From assembly GCA_036435485.1 (NCBI GenBank), contig CM071597.1:50699881-50763880 (forward strand): a DNA stretch of 64,000 nucleotides. Direction: 5' to 3'. The notes below the pieces were generated by a model, which was given only the letters and a program-made list of their open reading frames with translations, did no database searches and was not told where the DNA came from. Each line of letters opens with the position of its first letter. The first letter of the stretch is position 1. Source of the stretch: Saposhnikovia divaricata. Lineage: Eukaryota; Streptophyta; Magnoliopsida; Apiales; Apiaceae. Position numbers and translations under genes: made by a program. Positions 46,666 to 56,434 of the stretch are shown here, piece by piece.

Positions 46666-49458
46666 TGATCAACTTCAACACTACTTATATATGGATTGCG
46701 TTCCCGAAGTTGATTTATGAAAATCCTAATTACAGAAAAAAATAATTAGATAACATGACCATTCATTAATAGAGACAACTAAGCATGTGTATATGACAAA
46801 ATTAACTTACCCGTTATATGGTCCAACCTCTGGACAATTAAATAAGATATAATTATGAGCTGCCATATATTCTCGATCATCAAGATAACGAGTACTAACA
46901 CTCCCATGTGAACGTCTGGGATGAGAAAATATAGAAATGTTTCCTCCAAAACTATCTTCACCTATAGTAGAAGCATTTCTGGGAACTTTTCTATGTTTTG
47001 TTTGAACATGTTGCTGAAAGTAATGTGAGCAAAAAGTGGAAGCTTCCTCAACCAAAAAAGCATTGCATATTGATCCTTCAACCCGAGCTTTATTTTTCAC
47101 ATTATTCCTCAAGTGGCGCAAAAATCTTTCGAAAGGATACATCCAACGATACTGTACAGGACCTGCAATGCGTGCTTCATATGGCAAGTGCACTAAAAGA
47201 TGTTCCATTGAGTCAAACAATGCTGGTGGGAATATGCGCTCTAACTTGCAAAGTATAACAGGAATTTGGTCTTCAAGCCTCCGCATGTCACTTATCTTTA
47301 AAGTAGTCAAAGTGAGATCTCTGAAGAAAATGCTTAATTCTGTGATAGCTTCCCAAACATTATTCGAAAGAAATTCCCGAATAGCAATCGGAAGAAGTCG
47401 TTGCATAAACACATGACAATCATGACTCTTCATTCCAAATAACTTGTATTTTTTCATGTTGATGCAACGCCCCATATTTGACACATATCCATCTGGAAAT
47501 TTGAGATCCTTCAACCACTCACACACTTTTTCTTTACCCTTCTTGTCCAAGCTATAACATGCTGTCGAATACTTTCCTGTCGACTCATCATATGCTAACT
47601 CCGGCCTTCGACAAATCTTTGCATTATCATCTCTTGCCTTAGAATTATCTTTGGTCTTTCCTTCAATAGCCATGATAGTGTTGAAAATATTCTCAAAGAC
47701 ATTTTTCTCAACATGCATAACATCAAGGTTATGTCTAATATTCAATGTCCTCCAATATGGCAAATCCCAAAAGATACTTCTTTTTTTACCATCCACAATT
47801 GTAAGCTTTGATGATTTTGGCATTGTGCTCTTCACTTCCCAATTCAGTAATTTTCATCAAACCAAGCATCTCAATTTCTTGCAATACATCTTCACCCCTT
47901 CTCACTGGTGGGGCCGACTCAGTCACTGTCTTTCCTTTGGTAAACCAGTTTTTATTCTTTCGAAATGGATGATTGGTAGGTAGAAATTTTTGATGATTAT
48001 CAAACCATGAAGTCTTTCCACAATGTGAAAGATTATAAGCATTATGATCATGAGCACAATAAGGACAAGCTAAATGACCAGCAGTTTTCCATCCAGACAA
48101 CATTGAGTAAGCAAGGAAGTCACTGATAGTCCACATCAACGCAGCTCGCATGCGAAAATTTTGTTTCAAAGAATTATCCCAGGTCTCCACCCCATCTTCC
48201 CACAACATTTTCAACTCAGCAATTAACGGTTGTAGGAAAACATCTATCTTCTGTTTTGGATTTTTTGGCCCAGGCACAAGTACAGACAAAAACAAGTACT
48301 GTTCTTTTAAACACATCCATGGGGGTAAATTATATGGAGTCACTATAATTGGCCAAGAAGAATATTGTCTGCTCGTATCAGCAAATGGTTGAAACCCATT
48401 AGCCGAAAGTCCGAGTCTAACATTTCTTATCTCTGAGGAAAATGAAGGGTGTGCTCTGTCAAATTGTTTCCACTCCTCTGAATCTGAGCAATGACGCATC
48501 ACATCTTCTTCTTGATGATGTTCGGCATGCCATCTCATATGGGCTGCAGTAGTCGGTGAAGCATACAGTCTTTGCAATCTCAGTGCCAATGGAAAATAGA
48601 TCATCCTTTTAACGGGCACTTTCTTTTTCTCCTTTTTGGATCTTCCAGTTCTGACTTTGTATCTTCCTTGTGAACAAAATTTACACTCCTCCAGGTTGAT
48701 GTCTTCCCCCAATATATCATACATCCATTAACACAACAATCAATTTGCTCGGAAGGAAGTCCCAATTCTTCCATATACTTTTTCGTACTATAAAAGCTGT
48801 CAAGAAATGTATTATCTTGAGGCAAGATGCCTTTGACAAACTGAGATGTCTGATCATAACATGCCTCTGACCAATGATGGTCTAATTTCAAACTCAACAT
48901 CTGAGCCATGGCAGACAACTGAGAAGTTTCACACCCTTCATATAGCTCTTTCTCAGATGATTTTAAAGTATCATACAACTTCTGTGTTTCTGCATTAGGC
49001 ATCTCCGGATCAAAACTTGGACCAGCAGCATCCATCACCATGTTGTACATTAGGTTGTCTTGGGCATCGGAGTCATATCTGAAGGATTGTCCACCACCTT
49101 GTCCACCAATATATGGTTCTCCATGTCGGTTTCATACATAATAATCACGTACAAATCCATTCTTCATTAAGTGCAATTTTACTGTCTCTACATTCCAAAA
49201 TCCACCATGGTTCCGACACTTCGAACATGGACATTGAATGTTTGTCCCATTTAAGGATGAAGGTCGAGATATAACATATTGCATAAAATTTTCCAACCTA
49301 TTTAGAAAAACCGGATTTAAACATCCTCTATTATCTTTTCTCTGGTACATCCAAGCTCGATCATTATTCATGTTCAATTTTTTTTTACCTACAAAACATA
49401 CAACATTCATAAAAAAATATAGTCTACACCTATAATTTGGACTAACTAACATGAGCAA

Positions 49459-50094
49459 AATATAAATATATTTATCATATAATTTAATTATTAAATAACT
49501 AATATGATTTATTACCTAGTAAATTATATTTATATAATTAACTAAGCAACATGCATCACAAGATAAAGCCTACAAAATCACAAGATAAAGCCCACAAAAT
49601 TAATCACAAGATAAAACCCACAAAATTAACACAAAGTTAAGAATTCTAAAAATAAGACCCAAAAAATCAACATATATATATATATATGTCATAAAAAACA
49701 ATTTTCATAATCATAATTAAAAATTAAACTAAAAACAAAAACTATGTAGGGGATAATAATGTCAATTACCTTAATTAGGCGAGGTGAAGAGGTTCAGAAG
49801 GAGAAGCCAGAGTGTTCTGCTATGTTTTTTTAGTGTTGTTCTGTTTTGATACGAGTGGTGGGATGCTTTTTTTTTTGATAAGCCAGATTTTTATTATAAT
49901 GAGCCAAAAAGCTATTACAAGTTGTGGAGCAACCACTGTAATAAAATAACACTGAAACGAGTGGTGGGATGCTTGTTCTGTTAGTTGGATGAGACAGTGC
50001 CATACTAATTGATGGTAGGTCCATAGTAATTGATGGTAATCGATGGTAATTGATACTAATTGTCGGTAGATGGAATATTAAATGCAAAAATCAA
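49459..50094. other. CACTA interior right of TNP2
   Basis: AT-rich TNP2 5' region and promoter side. A (TA)n stretch at 49672-49687. The frame at 49830-50087 on the - strand is low complexity and not convincing. Confidence 0.4.
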
Positions 50095-50733
50095 ATTATA
50101 ACGGATTAGTAACGGAATGTATTTGACCGTTGAAACACTACCAACAGATTAGTAACGGAAAGTATATACTACCAACAGATTAGTAACGGAAAGAATATAA
50201 CCGATCTAAAATTCCCAACGGAATATATCATTGGTAAAGCATTGTTAATTCCTTGGTAAATTATTATTAGTCTGTGAGTATTTTTTCCGTTGCCAACTCG
50301 TTAGTAGAAATGAGTGGCAATTTTAGCGGTTTTTTTTCGTTTTTTTAGCGCCCATATTTTCTCTTTTTTAAAGTGGGGGGAAAGTTAGCGCCATTCTAAT
50401 TCTATAATTCCCAAAAAATTCCTAACGAAATATATCGTTGGTAAAACATTGTTATTATGTTGGTACTATTTCCGTTGGCATCTCGTTGCTAGAAATGGGC
50501 GGCAATTTTAGCCACAATATTTAGCACGAACAATTTATTTTCTGTTAGGAATCTGTTAGCAATCACCAACGGAAATTTCCGTTACTAACTATCCGTTACA
50601 GAATTGTTATGAATGTGTTATTTTATCATTTGTTTTCCAGAAAAGTCATATGGGTGAGTGATCCGTTAGTACATAGCAACAGACACATTTCCGTTGGGAA
50701 ATTTTGTTAGCAAAACTGGGATTTCTTGTAGTG
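50095..50733. repeat. CACTA right subterminal repeats
   Basis: Repeated TAACGGAA, CCAACGGAA and TTCCGTTGG cores in both orientations (for example 50214, 50292, 50468, 50560-50590, 50692), ending in TTTCTTGTAGTG. Confidence 0.85.
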
Positions 50734-50736
50734 AGC
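50734..50736. repeat. CACTA target duplication, right (AGC)
   Basis: AGC directly after the CACTA end; matches 30029-30031. Confidence 0.9.
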
Positions 50737-51046
50737 CACTGAAACCATCCATGAAGCTCAACGTCTCATGCCCAGCAGTGGCATCTATCAGCGTGTCAAT
50801 CCTTGGTAGAGGGAAATAATCCTTAGGACATACATCATTTAGATCGGTGAAGTCGATACACATCCTCCACTTTCCATTTGCCTTTTTGACCATCACATGG
50901 TTAGCCAACCACTCGGGGAACTGAATCTCTTCAATGAACCCAGCCTCTAAGAGTTTGTCAACTTCTTGCTTAATGGCTTCTTGCCTTTCAGGAGCGAAAT
51001 TTCTCTTCTTCTGCTTTATTGTCTTCCGCTTTGGATCGACATTCAA
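50737..51046 (-). pseudogene. Tat pol: reverse transcriptase N-terminal half
   Basis: KRNFAPERQEAIKQEVDKL, WLANHVMVKKANGKWRMC and FTDLNDVCPKDYFPLPRID are the fingers and palm of a Ty3/Gypsy reverse transcriptase. The frame reaches SFMDGFSG at the CACTA end and resumes at 30028 in GYNQIK. Upstream, a TAA at 51061 separates it from the protease frame. Confidence 0.92.
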
Positions 51047-52111
51047 CTTGTGAGTTATGAGTTAGGGATCAATCCCTGGCATGTCGGCCGCTGTCCAATC
51101 AAACACATCACTGTTTTCTTGTAAGAAAGTCGTCAATCTGCCCTTCAAGGGTTCCTTCGAGGAAGCTCCAATATACGTAACCTTTTCGGGGTCTCCGAGA
51201 TCTAGAGGTATAGGAACTAAATCTTCTGCCGACTTCCCTCGGTGTTCATCATCACCTTGGACATCCATGTCTTCAATTGGAAGGACCTGCCCTCCGAATC
51301 CATCAGCTCTTAAAGCAGCTACATAGCAACTTCTAGCCATTTTCTGATCTCCTCTCTGTTTTCCAACACCATTGCGGGTTGGAAACTTAATCTTTATGTG
51401 ATCGGTAGAGGCCACAGCCTTAAACGCATGAAGCCCAGTCCTTCCCAGGATTGCATTATATGTTGCGGTTGCCTTGATTACTAAGAAATTCAGCATCTGA
51501 GTAGCCTCCTTAGGTTCCTGCCCAATAGTCACAGGCAGCTGAATGGTTCCTTCAACCTTGGATTCAACTCCATTAAATCCATAGATAGGCATGTTGGTGG
51601 GGGTTAGCTGAGACTCATTATATCCCATCTTTATAAACGCATCATGAAACAGAATATCAACAGAAGCTTCATTGTCTATCAAGACTCGTTTTACTTCTGA
51701 GTTTCCAATCACAGGAGTTATGACCAACGGGTCGTCATGGGGGAACTTTACCCCTTCCAAGTCTGAATCATCAAAACCAATCACTAGCTCAGTTTTTGCA
51801 CGCTTCGCGGCCTCTCCCACGATGTGCATCACTTCTCTGGCATAAGTCTTTCGAGAGTTCCTTGTCATGCCGGCCGCTGTCGGACCTCCCCATATTATAT
51901 TGATAACCGGCCCTCGGGGCTGTGGGTTACGATCACGGTCATTATCCCTACAATTTTTGTTCTTCCTGTCATAATCCCTTCTTTGATTTCTACGTTCTTC
52001 ACCCTTCATGAACTGGCTTAGTTTCCCTCTTCGGATCAAGAATTCAATCTCGTCCTTGAGTTGTCTATAATTGCCGGTGTCATGTCCCACATCCTTGTGA
52101 AACCTACAATA
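51047..52111 (-). pseudogene. Tat protease and nucleocapsid region
   Basis: Open from 52090 to 51062. At the right end is a zinc-knuckle-like CRFHKDVGHDTGNY with the last Cys replaced by Tyr, an Arg/Asp-rich basic stretch, then an aspartic protease core VLIDNEASVDILF in which the Gly after the catalytic Asp triad position is Glu, then AILGRTGL. It ends with a stretch before the reverse transcriptase. A TAG near 52112-52114 cuts it from gag. The changed protease residue and knuckle suggest it was not under selection when they arose. Confidence 0.82.
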
Positions 52112-53720
52112 CTAGTCCTTGTTTCGCTTTAAGGGGTCACCCCTGAGGGGTTTCGGCCATCGAAAGTCCTTATCCTTCTCGATCTCTAACAAGATCCGAC
52201 TCCTAGGAGTATTCAACCTTGCATATTCAAAAAATCTTGGTCCCAGACTCTTCTTAGGTGTAGAGTCAGAGTCTTTGCTAGTTCGGGGATATTTGTCCCT
52301 AGCGTCGTACTCTTGCTCTTGCTTTCGCTTTCTAGAGTCGTTTTTGTTCCCTCCATTACCAACTGTGGCCTCCTTATTCATGTTATCCTCAACTTTGATA
52401 TACATCAGCCCTTCGTTGTAGCTTAGCCATATTCTCAGGGGGATGATTTGCTAACGACCTCTTAAAGAAGGGGTCAGTAGTTCTGTGCTCCAGGGCTACC
52501 ATGGTCACCTTATTCTCCAGGTCAGTGATGTTTAGTGTCTCCTTAGTGAATCGCTTGAGGTAATCCCTCAGATTCTCATTCTTTCCTTGTACCACGTACA
52601 TAAGAGATGCAGAGCTTTTCTCATGAGTTCTTTCGCTAATGAATTGGCTGACAAAAGCGGCACTCAACTCTTTAAAGGAGCCAATCGAATTTGCAGGCAA
52701 CCGACTATACCGTCTTTGAGCCATGCCCGATAGAGTTTGAGGAAACGTCCAACACTTTAGAGTGTCACTTGCAGGATGCAACAGCAGTGCGTTTGAGAAT
52801 GACCTGACGTGATTTGCGGGATCACCCGTTCCATCATAAGCCTTAATTGTCGGCATCTTGAACTTTTTAGAAATACAAGCATTCATCATCTCCTCGGTAA
52901 ACGGGGGTGTGGGATCGTCCGGATCTCCAAGAGGCATCAGATCTTTAGGGTTTCCCTTGTGGATTTCCACCCTTGTTGTTCTTCCAGTTGGGGCATCAGC
53001 CCTTCTTTACCTCCTTGAAGGCCTTTCCAAATCAATAAGGGGAATCCCTCCTGTAGTCGGAGGAGGTCGATTTTGATTTTGTCTCGCCTGCTCTCTTGCC
53101 ATGTCGTCCTTCAGCTTTAGGATCTCGCCTCATGAGCCCTTATCCTCTCAGCAGTTGTCAAAGGGGGTCCATCATGGATACTTCGTGTCCTCCTTAGAGG
53201 TTCTTTGCTAGCACGTCGCCTCCTTAGGGCTTCATCACGATCATCATCCTCAGATGACGAGTCGTCAGTATAGGGGCCAGAGTAGTCATCATATTCTTGA
53301 TCACGGCCCAACCCCCAATTATAAGGAGGCTCCTGAATCAGCAAGGCATGGCCGCATGTTCCAACACCTCGAGTAGCAGGAGGGTAGTTAGGTAGACCAT
53401 ACATCGGGTTGGTATTTACGGGGAGTTCCGTAGTATGGATCCGTACTCCTGGGTAGCGTGCGATTGACGTTATCAAGAGAGGAAATCACCATCTGAAGAG
53501 GGTTGGTTTCTTGGCTTTGATGGACAACCACCGGTAGAGTCCCCTCAACATGGGGAATCGTCCCCGGGGGTTGAGAGACTAGAGGTTGAATGATCTCCCT
53601 TGTTGATGGGGGTACTTGTCCTTCTTCAGTAGCGATAGGCGGATCCGAAGTGGCAGGTGGAGCAGAGCTAAGGGGTATGGCGTCGGTCGAGGCTGATGTT
53701 GTTCTTCGTGTTTGAACCAT
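52112..53720 (-). pseudogene. Tat gag
   Basis: Starts MVQTRRTTSAS at 53720, a Pro/Ser/Thr-rich N-terminus, an acidic Arg-rich segment (about 53270-53120), then the capsid domain at 52970-52389 (KMPTIKAYDGTGDPANHV, FVSQFISERTHEKSSASL, NENLRDYLKRFTKE), which is the retrotransposon gag family. There are at least two frame changes: near 53410 and between 53117 and 52970; a further one near 52400. The part at 52405-52112 is Lys/Arg-rich and leads to the knuckle region. Confidence 0.85.
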
Positions 53721-53733
53721 GGTTGATGTTGTC

Positions 53734-53753
53734 TTCCCACAGACGGTACCAAA
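53734..53753 (-). other. Tat primer binding site (diverged)
   Basis: Directly inside the 5' LTR the - strand reads TTTGGTACCGTCTGTGGGAA, similar to the TGGCGCCGTTGCCGGGG-type site of Tat/Athila elements (tRNA-Asp complement), with several mismatches. Assignment is by position and partial similarity. Confidence 0.5.
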
Positions 53754-54058
53754 TGATGTGGAATAAAAATGAGGGTTATCAATTTGCGGCTAGGGTTTGT
53801 ATTTATTTAATGCAAAGAGGCTGTTGAGCTTCGAGCTTTAATGGATGTTTCCGTGTTCGAGACTAATCGGTCCTCACAGAGTGTCTACGTATCTCGTTAT
53901 TGAGAATCAAGCTAAGACGTAGTTCTGAGAATGAGGGGTCAGACCCTTATATAGGCTGCGGGAGTCTAAGAATTATGGTAGGATTCGGAGACTTGGTGGG
54001 CAAGCCACCTCCTTGAGAAAGGTTCTAGACTCCTTCCTTGTAGGAATTAGTTTCCATA
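53754..54058 (-). repeat. Tat 5' LTR, truncated
   Basis: Starts TGATGTGGAATAAA, matches 16117-16256 and 21490-21652, and stops matching after TAGTTTCCAT at about 54058. The remaining 210 bp of the LTR are missing. Confidence 0.88.
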
Positions 54059-54811
54059 TGTTCTTCCTTCTACATGTAGAGAAACAAATTTTGATATGCA
54101 CGACCTGCGACTGATCATCGTAAGGTGGTGTCATCCGGCACGACATACTCCAGCATTGGTTCATCATCCAAATCTATTTATTTTCTGCAACATGAAGTAT
54201 CACTCGTGTTGACAGGGTTTGAAAACTGTTCAGAACTAAAAGTACTCTGAAATACCTCGTAACTTCATCCTTTACATTATATTGGCACTATGTTCGTGTA
54301 TGCATGGCATATGGTTTTCAAAGATATTTTTGAACCGTTATATATTATTGTTCAGTTTTATTCTATTGTTGGTGGGCTATTGCTCACTCTTGCTTTATTT
54401 ATTATATCATAACAACAGCTAGGTTTGATGGCCCGCGTAAGGCGCACTCGGCGCAAGCAGGTGACTCCAGTCGTAGGACTACCCGCTGATATTGTTGCTT
54501 CCATTGCTGAGGTAGACTGGCAGCTTTTGTTTTCAGCCTTAATTATATGTATAATTAATGTTAATCAACGACAAGAAACCTTTAAACTTATGTTGTAATC
54601 ATTTTGGGTTGTAATAATTATATTCGTGGATCCTATTATTAGAGACTTATTTCAATTTCATCTCTGAGACTATAACTGATTGTGTGTGATGTGATATTAT
54701 TGCAGGGTCATAGCATGTTATTTATTTATTTTGGACTCAAGTGTAAGTACTATTTATGGAATATGAGACCGTAACGACCAGGTTCCCGACCCCGGATCTG
54801 GGACTGTTACA
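54059..54811 (-). mobile_element. Tekay/Del-like Gypsy LTR fragment
   Basis: The right end reads, on the - strand, TGTAACAGTCCCAGATCCGG, a typical start of Tekay-type Gypsy LTRs. The left edge abuts the truncated Tat LTR. There are no pol domains. A short frame near 54428 (MARVRRTRRKQ) is on the opposite strand to the LTR and not a convincing gene. Confidence 0.5.
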
Positions 54812-56434
54812 TAGATTATTGAACTAATAAATATGATCATATTTTTAAAAAGAGCTATATTCTATTCATAAAATCTGACATAAATATAAATTTCACCATA
54901 TATAATTTTTAGATTTATAAAATTTAATATATGTGTAAATTTCAGATTTTTAATCCAATGATCATTTAGACTTTGAGTAATTTAAAAATATAACTGAATT
55001 TGAGTAAATAAGAGTTTTTTAAATTTAGATTTTAAAAAAATATACAATGATTGAGTTATAACATATACTTAGATCAATGTAAGATGAATCAAAATGTCTG
55101 ATTTTACATATTATATGGATGAACAAGTTATTAATATCTTGTAATCATACGAAAAAAATTTAGGATAAAATTTGAAATTAATCTTAATTTTTAAAATTGG
55201 AACTTATATATTGTACAAGAAATAGTATGTTAAAAATAGATAATTGAGTTTAAGTGTAAAAATACGTACAATTTTTTTATAGATAAGTAATTCCTTAATA
55301 AATAGCCATACAACATTTACAGAATTAATCAAAACTGAATAAATACGTAATAAAATAGATTAAATCAGAATTTCCTCCATTCAAGCCACGATCATTAAAC
55401 AGATCTTCAATTGTGGGATATCCCTCGCTTATATCGTTGAAACATGCAATCTTTTTGGAGAGACAATCTAACAATCTATTATAGTTGTGAGAAATATATG
55501 AATCTGATTCGTCAACACGTATTCGAGCAACCGATCCTAACTTCCATTCCATGCATACAATCCAAATCATTGAACCATTATATTCAATTTCGCAAATCAA
55601 CGATCACATATATTAAAAAAAAACACAAAACAAACTCTCGCAAAAAGAGAAAAATAACACAACCTAGTAATGAGAAAGACTTATTAGAAAACAAAACGAA
55701 ATCTTATTAGAAAACAAAACGAAATCAAGTAAAAATAATAAAAGTAAAACTTATCAGCAACCAAAAAACTGATGACACCCCCTGAACTAAAAAATGTTTA
55801 GTGTTTCTGGGGAGGGGAGAGCGGTTGGATTGAGAAACCTAAATTATCACATCACCTTTACGTAAAATTAAGAAATTTTACGACTTGAAACACATTATTA
55901 TATACATAATTTTGACAAATATATATATTGATGATCTTAAAATCACATGAGTTTACGTATAACTATGTTGTACACGAACAATATTGTTATAATAATTATT
56001 TTTATTATGTTCAGTTATTCAAATTGATAAAATTTATTTCATGTCATTGAAAACTAAAATAATATATATCAATTAACAACAATCATGTTATTATTATCGT
56101 AAAAATATTTATCCAAATTTTATAAAACATAATCAAACTATAAAAAAAATTCGTTCATGACAATGTAATATTATAAAACTATTATATGAATATAAGATAA
56201 AATAGAAATATTATCCTTTACCATATTTCTAATTACAATTTTTTATCAAATTAAAATTATAAAATTATTTCAACATACGTACATGTTAATGCGAAAAATT
56301 ATTTTAGTAATCGTACAAGCCCGTGGCTCGCACGGGCTTTTACGTTAGTTTTATTTAAAATTAGACTATATCAAGAAATATCAGTTTACGTATTTATAAT
56401 TATAAAAAATAATTATTTATTTAAATATGGAAAA
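54812..56434. other. AT-rich intergenic DNA
   Basis: Very AT-rich. The 91-codon - strand frame at 55325-55600 is unrecognised and probably chance. A GC hairpin, AGCCCGTG/CACGGGCT with loop GCTCG (56318-56338), stands out. Confidence 0.4.

Larger units (their letters stand above)
36134..49371 (-). pseudogene. TNP2 transposase gene of the CACTA element
   Basis: The start is likely at 49371 (MNNDRAWMYQR). Order: transposase-associated N-terminal domain (CPCSKCRN, about 49150-49371); TNP2 catalytic region (48400-47700; CPYC, WFDNHQKFLP, IFWDLPYW, RHNLDVMHVEKN); DUF4218-like domain (47300-46900; ERFLRHLRNNVKNKARVEGS); an exon cut by the Copia insertion (46671-46725 plus 36958-37002); and a DUF4216 exon (36134-36868; YYFGVIEEI, VLFKCEWFD) with an acidic tail. 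Donor at 46810/46809, acceptor at 46727/46726, donor at 36957/36956, acceptor at 36870/36869. Lesions: in-frame TGA at 49129-49131, frameshifts in the C run 48707-48711 and near 47781-47788. It cuts and joins CACTA ends in the family; this copy is dead. Confidence 0.88.
30032..50733 (-). mobile_element. CACTA (En/Spm) DNA transposon, 20.7 kb including a nested Copia element
   Basis: The ends are CACTACAAGAAA and its inverse TTTCTTGTAGTG, with the 3-bp duplication AGC. Within are subterminal TTCCGTTGG/CCAACGGAA repeats, a TNPA-like gene (30852-35671) and a TNP2 transposase gene (36134-49371), both on the - strand. It is inserted in the Tat reverse transcriptase. About 9.66 kb is a later Copia insertion, so the original was about 11 kb. 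TNP2 has a stop, two frameshifts and the Copia insertion, so this copy is not autonomous; its ends look intact and could still be mobilised in trans in principle. Confidence 0.95.
16117..54058 (-). mobile_element. Ty3/Gypsy element, Tat type (outer layer of the nest)
   Basis: Transcription runs right to left: 5' LTR fragment 53754-54058, primer site, gag, protease, reverse transcriptase, RNase H, integrase (to 27808), a 3' region with tandem repeats and an antisense gene, polypurine tract, then the 3' LTR (16117-16256 plus 21490-21862). The LTR ends are TGATGTGG and CCATATCA. Later insertions inside it are a LINE, a solo LTR and a CACTA element that carries a Copia element. Without them the element would be about 10 kb. 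The antisense gene and the repeat-rich 3' region are hallmarks of the Tat lineage. Many stops and frameshifts make it dead. The 5 bp left of the element (ATGAT) cannot be matched because the right LTR is truncated. Confidence 0.88.

Noticed and set aside
54428..54520. Small basic protein starting MARVRRTRRKQ
   Set aside because: Too short, within a repeat fragment, and opposite in strand to the LTR it lies in.
55325..55600. Small host gene on the - strand
   Set aside because: No recognisable domain, no promoter or splice support, AT-rich chance frame likely.
56318..56352. Helitron 3' end
   Set aside because: The hairpin is there, but no CTRR end follows at the usual distance.
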